Origin: Onchidella celtica
Taxonomy: Eukaryota; Mollusca; Gastropoda; Systellommatophora; Onchidiidae
Direction of reading: 5' to 3'
Assembly (NCBI GenBank): GCA_963931925.1
Contig: OZ007569.1
Span: 42,580,521-42,644,520, forward strand
DNA: 64,000 nt
Positions 55,758 to 64,000 of this stretch are shown in pieces. The position numbers and the translations under genes were made by a program. Below the pieces are notes generated by a model. It searched no databases. It had not been told where the DNA came from and saw only the letters and a list, made by a program, of their open reading frames with translations. How positions within the stretch are numbered: the first letter of the stretch is position 1; each line of letters starts with the position of its first letter.

Positions 55758-56834
55758 GATCGCGTGTCCACCAAAACGGAACCGTCACGGCTAAGAATGG
55801 CCAGTCTCGGAAAATCGGGAGTTGACACAAGACACCGTTTTTTCCCCTTTGCAATCAACCGGAATCATCAATAAGTGTGTCCACCAGAACGACCCGACTG
55901 CTCCTGACAAACGTAGAGTCGGTTGGAATGCCGCTTGCACCATTTTTTGACGGTTTGTTGGGTGATTCATCAGCGGTAGGCTCAGCCACCTCAAAAAAAT
56001 ATGTTTCATTTTTTAGCTCAAATCGCAAAACTAATGTCATATTCGTAATCAGCACCTCAAAATTAGCAAAGTCTACACGCAAACCACCTGATTTAAGTGC
56101 GTATTTATCGTTTTACTGAAAATAAAATTAATTCCTATATCTTTTCGTTCCGGTCTTGTGTGTTTTGACCTAATGACCCGACTTACACCCTTGTTTCGAG
56201 TATTACTTTATTAAAAATATAAAAGCCCCCAGCCTTTTATTTCCGCCCTGTGTCCTTGGAGTGTTTTGTATGTCCTGACCCGCTCTCTCTGGCACATTTG
56301 TTGTAGCTCTAGTAGAAGTGTTTGATTTTGTCACATTCAAGATAGAAGATGAAATACTTATTATAGAAGTATTCAAGTTCAAGTTCATTTATGACAAAAG
56401 CGACCCAAAGCACCGCAACAAAGACTACCTGGGAAGAAGTTCAAACGAAGATTGTGTCATTCTCAAGTACTCTTTAAATTTCACAGCATCTTCAGCATTA
56501 TCAGGAAACAAATAGTGGAACTCACCACATGTTAATCCAACACGACCTATAGGATGTATCCAATGTTTATGGAATCTAAGCTTAGCCCTTCTCCTTCTTT
56601 CTAACCATACCCATAAAAAGGCTAGCCTCCTCTTTTTCTGGCAAGACGTCATCATTCCTCTTCATTCAAGTTCAACGGTGCTGAGCCTAGGGATCACACA
56701 CACACACATGGGCTGGTTGGGTTGTTTCCGAACAGTCGGTCCGTTTTGGTGGACACGCTGGCAGGAAACGACGAGACCAGATTTTCGCCACGAGTGAAAA
56801 ATCGTGACGGTTCCGTTTTGATGGACACGCGGCC
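55758..56834 (-). mobile_element. Non-autonomous PIF/Harbinger element, unit C copy 2
   Basis: TAA on both sides (55755-55757, 56835-56837). More like the unit B copy than copy 1. Contains a transposase N-terminal remnant at 56440-56655 (-). Confidence 0.8.
56440..56655 (-). pseudogene. Harbinger transposase N-terminal exon remnant, unit C copy 2
   Basis: ERRRRAKLRFHKHWIHP, RVGLTCGEFHYLF and KFKEYLRMTQSSFELLPR, ending at donor CCCAG|GTAGTC as in A and B. Confidence 0.65.
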
Positions 56835-56852
56835 TAAGGATTCTTCTAAGAT

Positions 56853-56858
56853 TTTATT
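56853..56858 (-). terminator. FMO-C polyadenylation signal AATAAA
   Basis: AATAAA about 20 bases past the FMO-C stop, upstream of the Harbinger element, so the transcript need not enter the transposon. Confidence 0.7.
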
Positions 56859-56876
56859 TTCCAGAGGATAGAAAGC

Positions 56877-57675
56877 TCACAGCACTGAGCCTATCAGGCG
56901 GAGAACAATGAATGTTGCCACGATAAGGAAAACAAAATATTTGAATAATTTTATCCATCCATCGTATAAACCATCTTTTTCTCCCAATCCTGCGGTTCTT
57001 GTTTTCATTGCATAATATGTTTTCTCTTCCACCTGCATGATTGCGTCAGCAGCTCCTTCCCATTGGCCAGGCCCTTCCAATCGCCACTGTGGAGGCGTGG
57101 CTGGGCCGAAAAAGATCTTGTACCAAAGTTTGTAGTTTGTGAAAAAATATTTCTTCAAATTCGGTTTACAACCAATCATATCGGCCAGCGTGTCGAGATA
57201 ATTAATGAAGTAAACTTGAAGGCTGTATCGTGGAGAATTCACGTATTTCGACTGCAAGAACGCTTTCCTCTTTTGGACTGTCTCCTTCATGACATCGCTG
57301 TCTGGCAGTCGGCTTTTCCCAGATAGGACTCTTGCCGCCACACGTGCTTGCATCTCTAGAATTGGAGGCAAAGATCCAAAAGGTTGAACTAGACCAACCA
57401 CAGCAAGGGTCGAAGGTTGGAGGTCAATGGGAAAGATAAGGTTGTACAACCAGGGGTAGCGACCCTCCAACTTGATAACAGATTTGTCCAGAAAGGGGAA
57501 ACTAAAATTAAACCCTGTAGCAAAAATGACGGCGTCTAAACCTGCCAAAACCCTGCCATCTTCCAAGACTGCTGAGGTTTCCGTGAAGTAAGCGACATCT
57601 GTATGCATTGTGATTGCTCCAACAAGTATTCGATTAGGCAGGTCGTCGCTGATTGTGACAAGTCCGGCATCATAT
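56877..57675 (-). CDS. FMO-C exon 6
   Basis: 799 bp, phase 2 start, acceptor CATAATTTCAG, stop TGA at 56877-56879. Contains [19 protein letters not shown] and the C-terminal membrane segment. Confidence 0.9.
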
Positions 57676-60502
57676 CTGAAATTATGTGAATTATCATCAA
57701 CCATTGATCTTCTAAAGGGAACAGACTGCCAAAGTCTAAGTTGCTATTTAAATCAACTGTTTTCAATGTTTATATATAGATATCTAAAAAAAAAAAAAAC
57801 AACAGATCGATATCTTCCTGAATGTTTGTTACCCATAGCGGCTAAACCGCTAACCTGAGTAAGTAAGTAACAAGGAGTCTGTCGTACATTTTTTTCACGA
57901 GTTTGTTTTTTATGAGTTTTGTTATGGTTGTTTTTGTTTGTTTATTGACATTTGACCTGACGTGGTGCAGACAGAGACACTTTGAAATCTGACAATATTG
58001 TTAGTTCCCCATTGCTAGTCCCAAGTTCATAAACTAGCAGTATCACCAGCTGATTGTAGATAATGATATGCATTTTCTTGTGATGAGTTTTAAATGTGAT
58101 GAAAGGAAAGAATGGAAGAAGGAAACGCCATAGAGCCAAATTAACACTCTTTTAATGTATAAATTTACAAACCAGCAGTGTTGGTGAATGAGGAACATGA
58201 AAATGGCAAGAAAACAGAAAGAGAGAAAGACGGGAAAAAGAAAGAAAGAAAGAAAGAAGAGCTGCCATTCCTTATATATACATATATTTTACAAACCTGA
58301 AGTTTGGTGATAAACCATAGTTAGAATGCTTGTACTTGTAGTTTATTCTGTGATAATACACTGGACGCGTGAGCTCGTGAGGCAGCAACTGTAGCCATCT
58401 TCTAACAATTGCTTGATCAAAAGGCTGACCAAACTCAGCAGCACGTTGGATGACATAAGCACCACGACGGGTACTCATAAATACCTGTAGGTGAATAATT
58501 ACAAGATACTGTTTTATACTGACAATAGAGAAACTTTATTCATGGTCTTCTTCAGAAGGCCGTCGAAAAAAATCCTTCCGAACTTAAGACATCATGAAGG
58601 ATTCATTTTCAGGTTATCTATTTCCATTTAAGACTGACGAAAAGAGTGTATGTATGTATAGTATGTATAGAGAGATCACACTTGCTCCAAATCGCGAAAC
58701 TAGGACGCTGCGGTAACTAGAATTGAAAGAGACCGTCTTCACCTAAGATATTTACTGAGGTCTGTTCACATTTTGGGGCTAATTGAAATTATTTAGAACC
58801 GCCGAGTGGAAATGTATAAACGGGTATTGTTTACCGCAGCGACCTATTTTCCACTCTAGTGGTTTCGCGGATTCCCCTGTGTCTCATAGTGCAAATGGAC
58901 CAATAGTGAACCATCTCTATACATATACATATTCTCTGCTGACGACACAAGCTGCACTGACAGCAAAGACAATTGAGTAACTACTTGCATTATTCCCTCT
59001 ACCATCCGTGTAAACAAAGGAAGTGAAAGAATTGACCGAACGTCTCCCGTTGAACATGTAAACACGTGTCATTGTTTACTGTAGTGAACTACTTTTAGCT
59101 TGCCGCCGGTTGGTTCACGACGCCTCCCGTGCTCGCATTGCAAATCAACTAACGAATCAAAATCAATGCCACAATCGCCATGGTGATACGTGGGTCCCGG
59201 TCACTAAAGATGGCGGATATATGACCAAGATAGACCCTGCCTTAACTGTATTACCTTTCATTATCTTTACCAATCGAAACCAACAATACAACGAGCGAGC
59301 GAGCATAGCGACACTTACGTGCTGGGCATGTCTACTCAGCTCACACGCTACATCTGCACCAGAATTTCCAATGCCAACCACAAGAACTCTCTTGTTTTCA
59401 AACCTTCGAAAGTCTTTGAAGTCGTGAGTATGAAGCACTTTTCCTGTCGATGAGAAAATGGCATGTCTGCAATGTGTACATGAACGATTAGCTGGGGTGA
59501 AGTGTCCTTTGATTCGCCCAATGTCTTCAGACGAGATTTTTTAATGGGGTCCTGCACACTCACACTTGCACATACTCAGAGAGAGAAAGCAAGAGAGGGG
59601 GAGAGAGAGAGAGAGACAGAGAGAGAGAGAGAGGGAGAGAAAGAAAGAAAGAGGGAGAGAGAAGAAGAACAAGAACAAGAACAAGAAGAAGGGAGGAAAT
59701 TGAATAATCGAGAACATTTTCAGTACACTGTTTGAAAGGTAACTAAAAGAAAAAGAAAAAGAGAAGTGTCTCCCCCCCCCCCCCCCATAGTCTAATATAC
59801 CTATCTCAATTCAAAACAACTACAGTAATAACAAGATAGAACCCCCCCCCCCCACCCAGCCACAGTCTAATATACCTATCTCAATTCACAACAACTACAG
59901 TAATAACAAGATAGAACCCCCCGCCCACCCCCCACCCCCCCCCCCCAAAAACCAACAACAACAAAGACTGCAAAAATTCTTGCGGCTGTAGGTTTTTGTT
60001 TTTTTTATAATTTGTCTGTCTTTACAGAACGATCCTTTCCATCACCTGTCCATGACGGCACCCTGCCCACCTTTAAAAGACTCCAGCCCCTTAACTTTTG
60101 GCATGTTCGGTTCATGCAGGTGACCGTTGCACACAATCACCGCGTCCACAGTTTCCCTGTCCACTGTCCCTGTTGTCAGATTCTGTGACGTCACAATCCA
60201 CTGGCCGGTTGCTTCAAAATCTGGACTTTTATCGACCTGGTGAAAAAAAAAATATGATAAATATTATTTGCCTTCAGTGGGATAGGCAAGCAATTTGAGC
60301 TGGATACATCAAAATGTCAATTTGTCCCTGCACGTACAAGTGTAAATTTGCATTTTATGAACCCTTTTGGCAACGTATTTCAATCAGTACCAATAAACTA
60401 CGATCTGTCAAGATCTACAGAAAATTATATTCGTAACATATTCCCATTACATTCTTCGTTACCCGACTCTGTTCTAGTATATCAATAAGATTGGGCATTG
60501 TG

Positions 60503-60553
<51 letters not shown>

Positions 60554-60570
60554 TTCTCCCCTATTCCTCT

Positions 60571-60641
<71 letters not shown>

Positions 60642-61535
60642 AAGATTTGAAAATGAAACAGTAGACTACAGGCAACTAATTAATATTAATGTCCTGATAT
60701 CTCTTGAAAAGACACTGACTCATTTATCGTCCGATCAGTCTTATAATTATTTTCTGGTCAAATTCTACATATAATTACCTTTTGACCTTAATTAATATTT
60801 GTGATGTGCACAGAAGACTCACCTTTTGTACAGAAGTATTCAGTGTGACGTATTGCCGCAATTTGTGATGCGCTGCATACAGGTCTAGATACTTCTTGAA
60901 GTAGCGGTGGGACATGAAATTCGGGAATTCCTTCGGGATAGGGAAATCGCTGTAGCATGTCATCTCCTTACATGAGTTGATGACACAAGAGTTGTAGATA
61001 CTGGGAAAGCCTAGGAGATGGTGTAATAAGTAATATAATATCATGAAAGTAGTAGTTAATAATTTATGGTGATATGGGAGATGATTTTGTTGTTGTTGTT
61101 GTTATTGTGGTTATTTTCATTTTTTTGTTTCTAGCTGACCAAGTTGTGTGTGTGGTGGGGGGTGCGGGAAGGGTGGGGGTCACAGATTTGAATCCCTCAC
61201 GGAGCAGGGGCCGCCCTCATTAATTTTTGGGGATGTGATTAAGGCACTCATTTGTTGGGGCTTTTAAGAAGGCGGCAGGCCGCATCCGTGATAGAATTCG
61301 CTGTGCTGAAAACGAATCGAAGCCCCCAAGAAAACAGACAAAAAAATGAACAAAATGAAGACGCCGTTTTCGGTGTCGATTACCTACCATCTCTCGGGTT
61401 ATCTGAATAGTTCCACAGTCCACCGATATCCTCAGCTTGTTCCCAGCACACGGGAACCATTCCCTCTTCCAGGCAACTCTTCATGGCAGCCAGGCCGGCC
61501 ACTCCTGCCCCAATGACACCTACCTTCTTAGCCAT
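56877..61535 (-). CDS. FMO-C, intact flavin-containing monooxygenase-like gene
   Basis: Six exons (61388-61535, 60823-61010, 60071-60236, 59319-59443, 58297-58484, 56877-57675) give 1,614 coding bases, 537 residues, close to the roughly 530 of animal FMOs. Motifs in order: FAD loop GAGVAGL near residue 10; EDIGGLW near 39; FMO signature [11 protein letters not shown] near 167; NADPH loop GIGNSG near 190; FATGF near 330; C-terminal hydrophobic anchor. The product would oxygenate N- or S-containing substrates at the ER membrane with NADPH and O2; the substrate cannot be told. All junctions are in phase and no stop is seen, so this is the only full-length copy in the window. Which vertebrate FMO it resembles most is not judged. 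Confidence 0.92.
58297..58484 (-). CDS. FMO-C exon 5
   Basis: 188 bp, full length (compare 159 in B). Encodes [18 protein letters not shown] and LLPHEL. Confidence 0.9.
59319..59443 (-). CDS. FMO-C exon 4
   Basis: 125 bp, donor CAC|GTAAGT, with [17 protein letters not shown]. Confidence 0.9.
59575..59690. repeat. (GA)n-rich tract, FMO-C intron
   Basis: Interrupted GA/GAAAG/AAGAAC tract, same place as in A and B. Confidence 0.92.
59772..59946. repeat. Two-copy tandem repeat with poly-C spacers, unit C
   Basis: Same repeat as 41281-41462 with slightly shorter C-runs. Confidence 0.9.
60071..60236 (-). CDS. FMO-C exon 3
   Basis: 166 bp, acceptor TTTTTTTTTCACCAG. Encodes [12 protein letters not shown] and [14 protein letters not shown], ending ESFKG across the splice. 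Confidence 0.9.
60506..60637. repeat. (CT)n microsatellite, FMO-C intron
   Basis: CT tract with short CCCTCTTCTCCCC interruption, as in B. Confidence 0.95.
60823..61010 (-). CDS. FMO-C exon 2
   Basis: 188 bp, acceptor CATCTCCTAG, donor AAAG|GTGAGT. Encodes [19 protein letters not shown]. Confidence 0.9.
61388..61535 (-). CDS. FMO-C exon 1
   Basis: ATG at 61535 (minus), then the FAD loop. Identical in protein to FMO-A exon 1. Donor GATG|GTAGGT. Confidence 0.9.
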
Positions 61536-64000
61536 TGCCACAAGTCCGGAAACTTTTCTAACGGTTCAAATTGTCTGTTGGCAGAAGTTCAAAACTGTAA
61601 CGAAGATTCGAGATGGCCTCGGTAAGTGTCTCTCATTAATGTTTCAGCGCCACTGCATTCATTTAGTCCATTCCAAAAAGCAGTCATTTATTTCAGTGTG
61701 TAATCTCTGGTGTTATTCTGCTTAGTGGGACAACTTTGCTTTGAGAACCCCAAATTATCCATTTGTTGATATTCCTAGATTTTGAGTATTACTTTAAACA
61801 TCGCCACTGCTTTAGCTCACGGCATAAGTCATTTCTGACAGGTCTGAGGTATTAAAAAAACATTTTTTCTTTTCCTGTCATTTGATGACTTATTCCATTA
61901 TGATTGCTTTGGATTATTACATTTTTCCTACTGGCACATTTGTTTTTTCTATAGTATTATCTGATAGCACTCATGCACAGAAATGCAACGAACCGCCAGT
62001 TGCCTTTTGGCATAAGTCTGACATATGCCATTATCCTAGAGCGGTGACGGTAAGGAATATTTTACTTGGCTTAGCTGGCACAAACAAAGAAAACTAATAG
62101 ACATAGAGTATTTATGTGCAAAACCTGACAGGAAGATAACAGCGTCATTGCCAGGACCATGGGAAATGTCAACAACCTGTCAAAATACGTGCTTTCAATT
62201 TCTCTTCAGTGCCACCACGAATGGCACTTTCATGTTGTTTTTGGGGTGAAAACAGCATTTCTTCACATTGATGAAATAGTAAGACGCTGTTTCACCATTA
62301 AGCAGCTGATGCATGAAAATAAAATTTTAAAAAGCTTAAACTCTGCCAGCAACAACAGCAACAATAAAACGGCGACAGAGGCCCGAAGCAGAATTGCACT
62401 TTTTTTGCTATCTTTTTCGTATCTGCCAAATTCGTCACTTTAATGGGGATGGGTTTTTCAAATATGAGTCAGCCATTCCGTTTGACCATCCACAGGAGAA
62501 CTACATGAACTCAGAAAGCAAGCATTATCTACATATATTATGTAGAACTCACAGAGGCCAAATGTCAGGTACAAGCTAATGCACTGATGGGTTTTTTGTT
62601 TTTTTCTCGTTGTCACCATCCAACAGAAATCCCATTTCGAAAGTATTCAGAAATCAGTTTTGCCGAAAAAAAATTCTGTTCCTGCTCAGAGACATGCACA
62701 AGTTGCTGTAGTGTTTGAACAGTATAAGTCAGACAGTCTGAAGCTGGCCCAGGCAAGAAAATTTAAGGGACAGAAGCAGGCATGAAGTGACACCAGTTGG
62801 ATGTGTGCCGAAGAGCTGGCCCACATATGTACAAAACAATGAGACAAATCAGAATAGCTTCCTCTGCTGGCTAACAGTATACATAATATACAAAATGGCA
62901 GTGTATAACAAGAAATGAAAAGAGTCTGCAGCAAGACAGATAGGCAGACAACCCTTTGCACACATTGAAAAGCCTGATTAAAGATTCGTTCATCTGAACC
63001 CTTCAGTTATTTACGTCTATGTTACAACTGACTCTATTCACACACACCTATATAACAAGTATTGCAGTATTTTCTTCACCAGCTGAAACTGTGTGAAATG
63101 CAGAAACTGTGGGTCTCTTTTTGGCACAACAAGAAAACGATGACAGCTACCTGTTCATGGTCTTGCAACCAGTTTAGTCTCAGGGCACCACAGAGCATAG
63201 CTTTCATGCCTTCAGCGATTGCGGTACTATGTCAGCCAACATAGGAAAAAGGGAACTCAGATATAAACTACCCTTGCCACACCTTTCAGCACACTTTTGG
63301 TAAAAAAAAAACCAAGTGCAGAGATCTGCTTTCTCCTCTTTACAGATGAACGCATTTACTGTGAATTATTCTTCTTGATGATGCCGTTAAGCCCCAAACA
63401 CGTACACAGATAAATTCAAGATCGAGATTTGGCTCCAGTGTTAACGCTATAACCACGGCCCTAGCATGAAATCGGAGAAATGTATTCCATGTGCCTTACG
63501 TGTATGTGACAACTCTTTTTTGCCAAATATGCCGTGGAGGAAACGTCTTGCAAAATATGTCATTTTTACCATCGAGGAAGGAGATGTACAATATTTCAGT
63601 TATTTAATACTAAAAACAATGTATGAATGATAAGGAATGTAATTCACCTAAAACAGTTGTCTCCCCATCCCCTGAAAAATTATGTCATTCGCATTTTGTG
63701 CGGTTTCAGAATGAGACCAGTGATACAATGATCTACTTTCTTGCTAAAGCCATTTTTCTTATTGTGTAGGTCGTTTCGATGAAACGATTTTACCAAAAGC
63801 CTTTCCACAGGCAGTCGATCTGGCACTTGGCATGTCTGCCCGTCTCTTGACAAAGTCGGGATGAAGATGATGTATGAAACGTAGGTAATAGAGCCTGTAG
63901 CTTGAAAGCAAATGGAGTGGTTTGCCATCTTCTCTTTCGGTTAGTACAAAAGCCACATTGATAAACGCAGTCTCAATTCAGGCAGTTTACCTACCGTTGT
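61536..64000. other. Unit C right part, no confident gene
   Basis: Matches 24769-27242 of A. The plus-strand exon-like pieces described in A are broken here as in B. The window ends inside the unit. Confidence 0.45.

Larger units (their letters stand above)
52499..64000. repeat. Segmental duplication unit C (runs off the window)
   Basis: The third tandem unit. Its start matches 15937 of unit A; its body is closest to unit B. It lacks B's big insertions and has a deletion of about 640 bp in one FMO intron (at 58988, versus B 39871-40506). The window ends at a point matching about 27242 of A. Confidence 0.85.

Overview
The window is animal genomic DNA, most likely from an invertebrate and probably a mollusc. 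Genes are split by GT-AG introns, intergenic DNA is AT-rich and full of microsatellites, and transposons of many classes are present (Gypsy-type LTR, PIF/Harbinger, Helitron, hAT-, MULE- and other MITE-like elements, LINE and SINE pieces). The phylum is inferred from this repertoire, not proven. There is no operon, CRISPR array, rRNA or complete tRNA.

Left part (1-15.9 kb). Three phase-compatible minus-strand exons (578-1761) belong to an unrecognised gene. A complete 3.2-kb LTR retrotransposon (2341-5556) follows. It has one open reading frame in which gag and protease run directly into the integrase C-terminus, so RT, RNase H and the integrase core are missing; its LTRs differ at one base in 399. 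At 9.4-10.7 kb there is a nearly intronless but damaged gene for a class I SAM-dependent enzyme with a bacterial-looking motif I. A Helitron fragment, a perfect 27-bp-arm hairpin, a small MITE and a LINE 3' end fill much of the rest.

Right part (15.9-64 kb). This is a three-unit tandem segmental duplication: A 15937-29458, B 29459-48709, C 52499 to beyond the window. Each unit carries a minus-strand flavin-containing monooxygenase (FMO) gene of six coding exons. FMO-C (56877-61535) is intact at 537 codons, with both dinucleotide-binding motifs and the FMO signature. FMO-A has a 53-bp frameshifting deletion in its last exon. FMO-B has lost exon 1 and has a 29-bp deletion in exon 5. A non-autonomous Harbinger element with TAA target duplications sits about 40 bp past the FMO stop codon in every unit, and twice in unit C, where a tandem duplication also left an orphan FMO tail.

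Unit B was a landing zone for further elements: a small Harbinger (29576-30548), a two-gene Harbinger (31003 to about 35122) and two solo LTRs with perfect 5-bp target duplications (35272-36498 and 45686-47001). In the two-gene Harbinger the transposase (+) and the MADF-domain gene (-) are interlocked: each has an exon inside the other's intron. The transposase keeps its DDE residues, but each gene appears to carry one disabling lesion.

Between units B and C (48.7-52.5 kb) lie an orphan exon with an in-frame stop, two MITEs and an LTR-like fragment. A 39-bp repeat present once in unit A has expanded to eight copies at the start of unit C.
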